A stretch of 64,000 nucleotides of DNA from Branchiostoma belcheri. Taxonomy: Eukaryota > Chordata > Leptocardii > Amphioxiformes > Branchiostomatidae. The position numbers were made by a program, and so were the translations under genes. Location of the stretch: NCBI RefSeq assembly GCF_001625305.1, contig NW_017804254.1, positions 1,254,775-1,318,774 on the forward strand, in the 5' to 3' direction. Under the pieces are notes generated by a model. It worked only from the letters and a program-made list of their open reading frames with translations, did no database searches and had not been told where the DNA came from. Shown piece by piece: positions 54,511 through 64,000 of the stretch; positions within the stretch are counted from its first letter, which is position 1, and the number at the start of each line of letters is the position of its first letter.

Positions 54511-57500
54511 ATTCTATCTATATGATTCCAGTGTTTCAAAAATGTTATAAATTCAGTGTTTTACACAATGCTACATGTAAACATGCGCACTTACAAGTCT
54601 TTTCATGAAGGAAAACTGTGCAAAGCTTCCTTTTTCTCTTTTCTTTTCTACCTACTCCGATTGACTTGTCAGCAGATTTTTGCACGTTTTCAACATGGAG
54701 CTCCATGGTTTTGAGTAGTCTGACATGTATTTGTTACGTTTTTATGTATACGTCTTTACGTTTGTTACGTCTGGGGGAGAGAGGAATGTGTGATTGTTTT
54801 TGAAAGATTCTGTGTTTCAAACAGTCTTCAGTGACTGTGAACTACCGAGGTGTGATGCCTTGTTCAGATTAGTTACTATATATGTGCATGTGTGATACCT
54901 ACAGATTAATTCTTACTAGTAGCAGCCAGGCCGTTGGAATTCATGACCTGACCGATAAAGACAGATTGAGGCAATGGCGTCGGTGCTGGCACGGTCTGTT
55001 GCTTCCTTCTCTCGAGCTGATATCAGATACAATTGCTCAGCCAGGCAGCCAGGCAGCCAGGCAGGCAGTGGAAAGAAATTCGTAAAATGCTTCATCTGGG
55101 GTCCGGCCAGGGTGAAGACGACATGACTGCTAACGTTACTTGTGACCAGTGTACCATACCAGTGCATCAAAACTGAAGATACTGTGCATAATGAAAGCTT
55201 TATGCTATTGACATTAACAGGCACTTTTATTACATTTTCTGCATTTCCAAATGTTTCAAAAGAGAAACACTGTTACGAGAAATGTTTAAAGAAGAAAGGG
55301 ACAGTTCAGTGACTTAAGACCGTCCTCTATCAATATAGTCTTCACGCAATATTTTTGGGTAATACTTGTGCTCACTCTTATGTTTAGTTTCCTTCGTTTC
55401 TATCCTCTTTGTATTCGCTGACTTCGTTTCTTATTCCACTACTTTAGAATCAATACTAGACATTTTATAGTTTTTTTCTTGGGTTTGGTCCGTTGCCAAA
55501 AATGCCAAAAATGTGCGAGCTTTACATTGCTTAACGCTATGTAAAACTAAAATTGCCTCGAGCATGTATACCGATAGCGTCAATTACTACTTACTGTAAT
55601 CAATCAATTCAACCGAGCTTTCAATTGGTTGCTTACAAAATAAGATGTTTGATATGTATATATACCTGGACAAGAATATCTGTCAATCTTTAAGTAAATG
55701 TGAACTGCATGAATGGTTCGAGCTACTCTCGTGGCGTCAATGGTTGTCGGTAGAAGTGGGCGTGAGTTTAAAACACTGCCGTGTGTTTTCATGTCTTTTT
55801 TTTTCAGGACATTTCCCTCTTTGAGTAAAGTATGTGAAAGTATGTGAATGCCTGCAAATCAAGCCAAAGGACACTGTTTACAATCAAAACCTTCTGCAGA
55901 TTACTGATACTATTTCTAGATGTCTGTCCAAGTACAATCAAAGCCAGTTGAGGCATTAGTACAATAATATCAGTAACAGTTACTGCAGTATAATTTAGAA
56001 CACCCATCGTGTTTTTAAAACATAACATACTAGGGTCGTTCAGAAAGTTGATTGCCTTACCATAAAGTAGGTGGTGTAACCCACATAAACAATAATGTCT
56101 TTCAATCAAAGGCTACCAAATGTCAAATAATTCTAGTCGTTTGTATGACAAGGTAGTATTCCCAACAACCAAGGGTAACGTTTTCACGCCCGACGTTTCG
56201 GTGTCCGTCCTTCTTCAGGGCAACATACAGTATTTCGCCAACCTGATGAAATTCCACGAACATTGTAGTCATTGTTTAGGCAGAGACGCTCATTTGATAA
56301 AAGCCAAGAGGTGAGACTGGCAATAGTCAGTAGGTGAAGTATGTACATGAGTAAGCCTGTTTGGCTCATTGCTGGTACTCTCTATCCCATGCAATCAACA
56401 GGGACATTGTAAGCATGTCTGGTGAAGATTCCTTGTATCCAACCGGAAAGATGGGCTTCTATGTTTAAGCAAGATAACGGAGAGCTCTAAAGACAACCTG
56501 CACACATGTTGTCTTAGCTCTACTGCTGTTTTTCCAATGGGAAACACCTTACATACAAGTGTTTAACAGGGCGTCACTCGCTAGAAAATGACTACGATGA
56601 TTTGAAATTTGGTGGACATCCATGGAAGTCTTTTTAGTTCACATTGGCCCTCGTACAACCCCTCCTTTCTTTGAGCCAGACTAGCCATACGAAAAAAGGA
56701 ATGATAGATACCCACTATTTACTCAACTGTAACATCTGGCACCACCCACTAAGAACACAGTCAGTTGCAGTCAAACTGACCCATCAAATATTTTATTAGC
56801 TATATCCATAGATCTCTGACATAGGTTACAAAGTTCACAATAGATAAATACACATCGCGGACAATTCATACTTAACTTGTGTGGGGTCTAAACTACCGCT
56901 AAAACACCTCCGAGGGCAACTCGTGTTCATTAAAGGCAGTTAATGTACATGTTGTGCAACAAAATGCCACAAACAATGGCCTGGTTTACGTCTTAATCTG
57001 ACCGGCCACACCGGTTAGGTCAACAGTGTGCCTAACTGGCCGGATTGTGTCCATGGTGACCGGTACATACAACACACCTACCCTGTAACAAATATTAGAC
57101 TACAGAGGTCAAAGTACTTCGTATATAATTATCTAAGCTATCAACCCTGTGTGTACAGAAAAATACCTCGATGTCAAGGCTTTGAAAATGTGTGTATTCA
57201 AGAATTGCACAGCAAAGTCCTTTGATACAACCTAAAATTTCCACACTTCTTTGTTGGGAAATATATGACGACATAGAGTGTTCTTTCTTTGGGTGATTTT
57301 TGTTGATAGAACAAATAGGGGGTTATTTTTAATCGCAGCAAACAAAACCCACGTTAGTTACAGTTCAGGTGTACATGTACATCCTTTTGACTCCTGTACA
57401 GAGAAACAGTAAATGCTTAGAGTAAGTTCCATAACAACAACAACAACAACAACAATGGTTGCGTCTCATTCCTGAGAACGTAGAGATTCTTTACGATAAA

Positions 57501-57780
57501 CACGTATTTTGGGTATACGGTTTTTGGCAAGATAGAGGGCGTATATTACTAGTACATCCACATCACTCATATACAATAATATCCTACAATCACGCATGTG
57601 TACGTATATATGGCCCTGACGTACCAAGAAATGCTAAAATAACATTTTTCTGTTGCTTTGAGTTTGTCGTTTTGTACCAGTATATCTCTTGTAACATTGA
57701 TACATGTACTAAGAATAAGTTACGTATACGTTCGTCATATTTCTTTACATTTACCACAAAAATACAGACTTAAACATCTC
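54510..57780. other. Intergenic stretch upstream of the GPCR 3' end
   Basis: Contains a possible Penelope-like remnant (55804-56225), a CAGCCAGG triplet (about 55037-55065) and a CAA microsatellite (57436-57454). No domain-bearing exon was recognised on either strand. Confidence 0.45.
55804..56225 (-). mobile_element. Possible Penelope-like terminal remnant
   Basis: At 56183-56220 the minus strand reads CCTGAAGAAGGACGGACACC then GAAACGTCGGGCG, a hammerhead-like order comparable to that at the Penelope-type element at 61.8-62.6 kb. Downstream on the minus strand is a 101-codon hydrophobic ORF (56109-55804) with no recognised domain. The linkage is suggestive only. Confidence 0.25.
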
Positions 57781-57960
57781 TTCAATTCAATTCTTCGCAA
57801 GTTTCTTCTTTCTTTTTACATTATCTTATAAGTGATTTTTTTTCGGTTGCATTTGATACATGATATTTTTCCAATGTACCTTGAAAGTTTTCGTCAACAA
57901 ATGCAGCAGAATTGATTGTTCTCAGTATTAACGGTCCCGAACCTGCTGGTCTGTGATGGT

Positions 57961-59040
57961 TCATGATTGGCGGGGAGCGGTTGAAGTTGTCGGCGTGTCC
58001 AGTCCCCAGTTCCGAGGGTTGTTACAGAAACACACGCTGTTGCCGGTTTGGAAGCATAACAGTTTTTTGAACGCTCTGCGAAATTCTTTGTTCATGAAGG
58101 CGTAAACACACGGGTTTAGCAGAGAGTTGATGTAACCAAGCCAAAGCACCACGGAGTAGAGCTGCTCGGGGATTGTACAGCCACACAACGGGGTGATGGT
58201 GAAGACTGTGAAGTAAGGAGTCCAACAGATTATGAAGGCTCCCAGAACGGCGGCTAGAGTTCGCGTCGCCTTGTGTTCGTTTGCCAAGTTTTGATTCTGT
58301 CGCCGATTCGCGTCGCGAACCTCCGGCTGCAGGGCGTTGATGCGATTCGCCTGCTCTTTCGCGATGAGGAATATTCTGAAGTAGGTGACACACATGATGA
58401 TGAGGGGGATGTAGTAGGTGCCAAACGCCACGATCATGATGTAGGGCACGTTAGTGTTGTTGAAGCTACACTGGGTCGGGTCGTCTACGTTCTGAAGCCG
58501 ACCGTCCTCCGTGTTCCACCCGACCCAGATAGGAAGGAACGACACCAGCAGAGACACGATCCAGACTACAGCGATGGCCATGAAAGCTTTCCGTCTGCAC
58601 ATCTTGTTACTGTAGGTAAAGGGGCGAGTGATGGCGTAATATCTGTCCAAACTGATGGCGAATAGATTGAGAATGGAAGCGGTACAGCAGAGCACGTCCA
58701 GCGACACCCACAAGTTGCACAGGATCAGCCCGAAGTTCCAGTATCGGGTCACTTCAAATATTGTACTGAACGGAAGCACGAGCACCCCGACTAGCAGGTC
58801 CGCTACAGCGAGCGACACCACGAAGTAGTTGGTGATGTTTCGGAGTCTCCGGTTCACCACAGCAGCTAAGCAGACCAGGACGTTTCCTATTATGGTCCCG
58901 AGAGTGATAATTCCGAGGAACGTGCCGACAAGGACGGCAGCGGACAGAGTCTTCCCTCCGTACGGGGCCCGAGCTCCGGTCTCCCCGCCGCTTGGTAGTA
59001 CCGTTGTATTGTCAGTCACAGCCACGCTCAGATTCTCCAT
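57961..59040 (-). CDS. Intronless aminergic GPCR, histamine-H2-receptor-like
   Basis: 359-residue class A receptor in one open frame. N-terminal sequons (N3, N11) are followed by seven hydrophobic segments at about 34-60, 71-96, 106-131, 152-174, 199-223, 258-282 and 294-316. Family residues present: N53 (1.50), D81 (2.50), C108-C191 disulphide pair, amine-binding D115 (3.32) in SLDVLCCTASILNLF, DRY 132-134, CWTPYF 272-277, NPCVY 309-313, and C-tail cysteines for palmitoylation. TM3, EHKATRTLAAVLGAFIICW and VVLWLGYINSLLNP are closest to vertebrate H2 receptors, a Gs-coupled type. At position 5.42 H2 has Asp but here it is Val (V204); 5.46 is Thr (T208). Ligand is therefore uncertain: histamine or another monoamine. 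Confidence 0.92.
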   Translation of the reverse strand: MENLSVAVTDNTTVLPSGGETGARAPYGGKTLSAAVLVGTFLGIITLGTIIGNVLVCLAAVVNRRLRNITNYFVVSLAVADLLVGVLVLPFSTIFEVTRYWNFGLILCNLWVSLDVLCCTASILNLFAISLDRYYAITRPFTYSNKMCRRKAFMAIAVVWIVSLLVSFLPIWVGWNTEDGRLQNVDDPTQCSFNNTNVPYIMIVAFGTYYIPLIIMCVTYFRIFLIAKEQANRINALQPEVRDANRRQNQNLANEHKATRTLAAVLGAFIICWTPYFTVFTITPLCGCTIPEQLYSVVLWLGYINSLLNPCVYAFMNKEFRRAFKKLLCFQTGNSVCFCNNPRNWGLDTPTTSTAPRQS

Positions 59041-59044
59041 AATT

Positions 59045-61070
59045 CTCCCGCCTCTTACACTCCTGTGAGTTCGACATGGGAAAGAAGAAATACACAGGAT
59101 GAGGAGAGATCGTTGGTGAACAGTCTGCTAGCTCTAAAACTGTTTGAGTCAGGATGGTAATGGAGATTTGATGAGGTGCCAGGGTAGTTCTGGACTAGAG
59201 TTCAGCCAGAAATCCCCCGACTCCGCACCTCACCCCAACACTCACGGTCTGGCTACATACTAGAGGTCAGCCTCTCTGACAGGTTTGATCAGGCTGTCAT
59301 TGTGTGGCAGTGATAAATGACCTCCGCGATAGGCGCGACATTCGCCCGGCTCTCCACATTAACTAGGCACAGGTTATACGATTTGTATCTAAGAGAATGG
59401 AGGGAGGCGCTATGAGCCGTAACCTCTCATGGTGCCGGTGGATTTGGAGTGGGAATGTGCGGCGTTATCTGGTAATTCTGTGTATTTATCGACCGACCCG
59501 CTTCTGTGATGACGTAACTCGTCGACAGGTTGGGTACAACTCGGGACCGTCCACTAGCAAACGTGCAGGGGGGATACATATACACATTTTGATCGAATTG
59601 ATGTTTTATCAAATTGCTGCTTAGACAAGCTTTATTTGTAAGTACCCACCTCACAATTAAGACATGAAAAGGAGCTGGGAGATCTCATACCTCCTTGAAA
59701 TATTGACAGCTTTTGTAAATGTTTGTTTTCCAGATTTGTCTCATTGATAATGGACATAAGGCTGTAATTCATATTTAGCATAATCTATTTATAACAGATT
59801 ATTTTTACATTTTCTCAACTCAAATTGCATACATTTGATATGTTTATTAATATATAATGTTAAATCCTTTCCTTTTGCCAAGGTTTCATTTCAACGTTAT
59901 GCAAATGACCTTCACATTAAGACAATATATAGTGATGTTAACCTTTAACTAACTTACACAAGTAGGAAACGTACTTTCATCATTTCCCACTAAGACCACA
60001 CTGATTTGATTTTATGGATGACATCCGCGCGAGCATTGATTTTCGCCTGTTCTAAAAAATCACCTCCGAGGCTCTGGCCTGGGTGCCATCAGGGAACCGG
60101 CGGTAACTACGGCGGATGCCACTCAGGCAACCAAGGCTCAGTGTCGACTCACAAATACCGCAAAAGGCCAGCATGCGCCGGCTTGTCGTAAAGTTGCTAT
60201 GTACGTATATACTACCACAAATCAAATTCACAATACCAGATTTGTATTCCTGTGATTTGTCAGCATGTACAATCTCCAAGGTATTTTTGCGTGTTTAATA
60301 CATGACTAAAACACAAACTCAAACTTACACCTGCTTAGAGATTAATGAATAGGATGGAAATTATTTGATGGACTGTTTCTAAATATTTATATGATACTGT
60401 GCTTGGTGCATAATTCCTTTCTTGTCGGCCCAGTTAATGAAAAATGGACCTCTTACCGACATTGTAAAGGTGTTGTTTTGAGGCTCATATCTTTCTAGTA
60501 ACGATCTGAAAACTGTATTCGCCAATTTCTTTTCGTTTGTCCACGAGGTCAACCAAATCTTTCAACCTCTCTGGCGGAGAGTTGACAATTATAGATTATG
60601 TGTCTAGGATCATTTACCGTTGGACACGAGCCATGTGTGTAGACTTATTGATCAGCGTTCCGGTAACACTCTCACCCCTGTCTGCCACGATTGGGTTTCC
60701 GGAAAGTGAGAGTGGTGGCTTGAAAGTGAGAGTGGTGCCTACTTACGGCTCGAAGATGTGGATGACTTTCACGTATTACCTGTTGTGTTTACAGTTGCAA
60801 ATAAAAATACGCGTCAATTTACGTTCCGACCGTCTGTTAAAGTAAGGGGTTGTCGGTCCTGTTGAATTTACCGATAAGCGTTGAAGGACCTCCCCATGTA
60901 GACCCGCTTGAGCCCAGGTACTTTGTATCAAGGATAGAAATGACCCTCACTTATTACCTCCGAGTACGGATGTATTGCTTTGAGTGTATCTATGTGTTTA
61001 CCCGATTGCGTCCGTAGGTTTCAAAGGCAGTTAAGTGGCAGGGGGATGTTACCACAGATTGACCTTTAAG
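59045..61070. other. Upstream region of the GPCR and intergenic sequence
   Basis: 59041-59400 is GC-rich and probably includes the receptor's 5' UTR or promoter. At 60001-60060 the text TTGATTTTATGGATGACATCC repeats the inner inverted arm of the 754-bp foldback element at 336-1089, indicating a related, truncated copy. No other gene recognised. Confidence 0.45.
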
Positions 61071-61074
61071 GTCA

Positions 61075-61480
61075 AGTTGGGTGGAAGTGATGAGTGTCAG
61101 GTTGGGTGGAAGTGATGAGTGTAGGTTGGGTGGAAGTGATGAGTGTAGGTTGGGTGGAAGTGATGAGTGTCAGGTTGGGTGGAAGTGATGAGTGTAGGTT
61201 GGGTGGAAGTGATGAGTGTAGGTTGTGTGGAAGTGATGAGTGTTGGTTGTGTGGAAGTGATGAGTGTCAGGTTGGGTGGAAGTGATGAGTGTAGGTTGGG
61301 TGAAAGTGATGAGTGTAGGTTGGGTGGAGTGATGAGTGTCAGGTTGGGTGGAAGTGATGAGTGTCAGGTTGGGTGGAAGTGATGAGTGTGGGTTGGGTGG
61401 AAGTGATGAGTGTGGGTTGGGTGGAAGTGATGAGTGTGGGTTGGGTGGAAGTGATGAGTGTGGGTTGGGTGGAAGTGATG
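61075..61480. repeat. Minisatellite of 24-26 bp units
   Basis: About 17 copies of GGTTGGGTGGAAGTGATGAG plus TGTA or TGTCA. Long ORFs on both strands are repeat artefacts. Unit length varies between 24 and 26 bp, so the frame drifts. Confidence 0.95.
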
Positions 61481-61844
61481 GCTCCACCCACGCATCTTGA
61501 TCACAGTGTGTCTGTCCTATTTCGCCCGTTCAAAAGTACATTAGTCCATATTTTTTTCGGTTTTGTCAATGAATTCACAAAATCTCGAGATATTTCCCGA
61601 ATGTTTGAAATCGCTGACTTCTTTTTACATGCTGTTTCCTAGCTGCATGTCAGTTTTGTGCCGGGTTTTTGATCGGACGCTTTCCGTTCCATACAATCAG
61701 AAAACAGCACACATCCATAAGCCTACATCATCCTGCCCTTCAGCAGTGTTATACTAACCCGGGAACGCTGACGAACGCCGAGCCACTTAATTGACCCAAT
61801 TAACGTATCGATTTTCACCAAAACCCCACACGATCCATCCTTAT

Positions 61845-62664
61845 GCCAAAAAACAGTTACTCAAGCAACTGGATGTGATTTTGAAAACGTCAGACGTTTC
61901 AGCTAGTATCCACTAGCTTTCGTCAGTGACTGAGAGACCAGAGGGGAAAGCAGGTTTATATACACAACCTGTTGATTGATATGCAAATAAAGTGAAGACA
62001 AATTTTTGGAAGTCGAAAAAGGAACAAAAGTCAGACAAGTCAAGACAAGATGATGCAAATTAGTCTGAAAGCTCTAGCCTGGTATCCAGCCTTGTTAGCT
62101 TTAGTCCGCTACCCAAGATCCGCTCCTTGTTGGCGGGGAGCGGATCTTGGGTAGCGGACTAAAGCTAACAAGGCTGGATACCAGGCTATGAAAGCTCCTG
62201 TTATACAGGACAGGAGCTTAAGTGTTGTCTGTCCTCGGGGCTAGGAGCGCCAAATCCCAAGTGCCGGAAAGATCGACCCGTAGCCCCCCTTCCCTGTTGA
62301 GGGTGGGGTTGTACATTCTTTCATATATTGCCTCTTTAACACCCCGTTCCCACCAGCGTGTTTCGCGGTCTAAGACATCCGTGGACTCGAGTTTGAAAGA
62401 GTGACCCTGGTTGTGTTGTAGGTGGTGGAAAATAGCTGAGGAGTAGCCGTTGGCACTAGGTCGGCAAAAATTTGTCTTCACTTTATTTGCATATCAATCA
62501 ACAGGTTGTGTATATAAACCTGCTTTCCCCTCTGGTCTCTCAGTCACTGACGAAAGCTAGTGGATACTAGCTGAAACGTCTGACGTTTTCAAAATCATAT
62601 CCAGTTGCTTGAGTAACTGTTTTTTGGCATATCGTATTACCTGGATGTCTAACCTTCATCGACG
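61845..62664 (-). mobile_element. Penelope-like retroelement remnant with 167-bp inverted arms
   Basis: The 13-bp direct repeat GATCCATCCTTAT occurs at 61832-61844 and 62665-62677, bracketing the insertion. Arms at about 61842-62008 and 62465-62631 are inverted copies with about one mismatch, resembling the inverted pseudo-LTRs of Penelope-like elements; they carry the hammerhead-like motif. Between them, minus strand 62481-62218 encodes DRETRWWERGVKEAIYERM and YNPTLNREGGLRVDLSGTWD, the conserved stretch near the C-terminal end of Penelope-like ORFs. The rest of the reverse transcriptase and endonuclease is missing. Confidence 0.72.
62075..62188. mobile_element. 114-bp perfect palindrome inserted in the Penelope-like element
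   Basis: Arms 62075-62126 and 62137-62188 are 52-bp exact complements (starting TAGCCTGGTATCCAGCC) around a 10-bp loop. The 9-bp direct repeat TGAAAGCTC on each side (62066-62074 and 62189-62197) marks a target-site duplication, so this foldback MITE jumped into the older element. A partial relative (TAGCCTGGATTCCAG) is seen near 63172. Confidence 0.8.
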
Positions 62665-62679
62665 GATCCATCCTTATCT

Positions 62680-64000
62680 TTGCAATCAGAATCTCTTTAC
62701 GAAACTAATTTTTGGTAGTTCAATTCTTTGATTTTTGGAATTGTATTTCGGAAATGTATATATTTTCTACATGTACATGTGTATTTGGTTCTGAAAATGC
62801 AATTCCTCGAGTCCTATAACATTTATGAAATGTTTACGAAAATACAACTCTTCCATTCCTATAATGCTTCTGAAATGTGCCTGAGGGTACAATGGTACAA
62901 TTCTTGCGTTGCAATAATGTTTCTGAAATATGAATTAATTTTTCTGAAAATAGTGCCCGAACTTGCGAGTTGTGTTTTTTTTTTAGATCTTTTGTCTGTC
63001 TGTTTCTTTGTTTCTAGTTGATTAGCAACTGTTTAACTGTCAAGGGATCATCTTTGCATTAGAGTTTTGTGCTAGACCAGGAAAGTTCGTGTACCTTACG
63101 GTGTTTTAAGTGGTGGTGCTGGAGGGGGGGGGGGTCAGTCATGCATACACGTTAAGCGTGTAGGGATTAGCCTGGATTCCAGTCTTCTTGGCTCAGTTCG
63201 CTTCAAACGGTCGCTAAGAAACAAAAATACCATCCACTGAAATAGGTGCCAAATCGCGTCTTGTGTTAATCTCCAAGCAGCTCTTTTGGTGGCTGCAAAT
63301 TGGCCAGGTAGTATCCTTTTGCCAGGCAGTTACCACTTGCCACCCGAGTTTGGCTTATGACATGTAAAGACAGATACCAGTCCTGAACAGAAAGCCCGAT
63401 AAAATCGTCTAAAACGCGTCAAAAATAAACCGAATGCTAAACCTCTGATTGGAGTCAGTTGTGTATAAATGCGCTATGAATGCGGTGCACTGAGGTTTGC
63501 AGTTTAGTTAAAAATCCAATATGTTCAATAACTTATTACCTTAGTTCCTCCTGTGCCTATGGCATATTGGACAGCAAGCTTCCACTTCCAATATGTTCTA
63601 TGGAGGTGTTCAAACAGGGTTACTTTGCCCCCCCCCCCCCAAACTGAAGACATGCACCCACCTTGTCCAGTGTCCACCATGCGGTCAGTTCCTAAAAATC
63701 AAGCCTCGGCCTTTTCTTGGCGACGCCCTAACTTCACACACAACAACGGGAGTCAGAGGATTTGAGAGAAGGGCGAAATTTCCAACCTGCTTTTCTCGTA
63801 GTCGTACCTTTGCCAAAAGAACTGAACTCTCCTATCACACGGGCCAGTGAAGTCAGACAAATGTTGTTCCAGGTCAGTCTGTTTGTGTTCTTTCCGCTGG
63901 CCGGCTTGTGTAAACCGTGTCGTCAAACCAACCCTGCAGCAGGAAACGTGACTGCCATACGATATAGCGACTTTTCCACATATCTAGGTATATATCTGAG
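62680..64000. other. Right-edge intergenic sequence
   Basis: Contains a G-run (63124-63133), a C-run (63630-63640), a fragment of repeat family R3 (about 63365-63450) and short ORFs without recognisable domains. No gene called. Confidence 0.45.

Noticed and set aside
55804-56109. Hydrophobic 101-codon minus-strand ORF as a chemoreceptor exon
   Set aside because: No receptor signature or matching splice sites; it adjoins a Penelope-like motif, so a transposon remnant is more likely.
58022-58665. Additional ORFs on both strands inside the GPCR gene
   Set aside because: They overlap the receptor in other frames and show no domain.
61094-61487. Several ORFs with repeated SDEC or NPHSSLPP motifs
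   Set aside because: They come from the 24-26 bp minisatellite; unit length varies, so the frame is not maintained.

Overview
The window looks like nuclear DNA of an invertebrate chordate, most likely an amphioxus (Branchiostoma). The reasons are long introns with small phase-1 module exons, CCP, EGF and C-type lectin modules, an FGF gene, an intronless histamine-H2-like amine receptor, and a dense load of MITEs, mariner, Penelope-like, LINE and tRNA-SINE debris. The species is an inference. Nothing prokaryotic or viral was seen.

Layout. (1) 1-7100, minus strand: the first two coding exons of an FGF gene (exon 1 6666-6924, exon 2 116-219), with the last exon(s) beyond the left edge. The 6.4 kb first intron holds a 754-bp foldback element. 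(2) 7100-14400: no recognised gene; repeat family R1, microsatellites and a CRE/ETS-type site near 12.6 kb. (3) 14408-31240, plus strand: a large modular secreted protein gene in which every module exon is phase 1-1. It encodes a signal peptide, two CCP (sushi) modules, at least 18 micro-exons of 30-36 nt encoding a Thr-rich stalk, and then alternating eight-cysteine modules (types A and B), calcium-binding EGF modules and one more Thr-rich micro-exon. The region is actively duplicating: a 169-bp exon-plus-intron repeat, a ~0.96-kb duplication, a ~1.8-kb duplication and several broken exon remnants. A dead mariner (25297-26581) sits in one intron. (4) 31.2-40.5 kb: no gene recognised; MITEs, microsatellites and families R2 and R4. 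(5) 40.5-46.2 kb, plus strand: a C-type lectin gene with a compact first lectin domain and a canonical EPN/WND second domain. (6) 46.2-57.9 kb: repeats, a LINE 3' end, a tRNA-derived SINE with perfect target-site duplications, and simple repeats. (7) 57961-59040, minus strand: a complete intronless aminergic GPCR closest to histamine H2 receptors. (8) 59-64 kb: a 24-26 bp minisatellite and a Penelope-like remnant with 167-bp inverted arms, itself interrupted by a 114-bp perfect palindrome.

The most interesting system is the 14.4-31.2 kb gene. It joins a mucin-like stalk, whose length is set by tandem duplication of whole micro-exon/intron units, to repeated small disulphide modules with a spacing I do not recognise as a named family. 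Secretion and the domain order suggest a surface, mucus or immune role, but that role is inference. Exon boundaries were placed by eye from AG/GT sites, reading phase and domain continuity; there is no transcript evidence.
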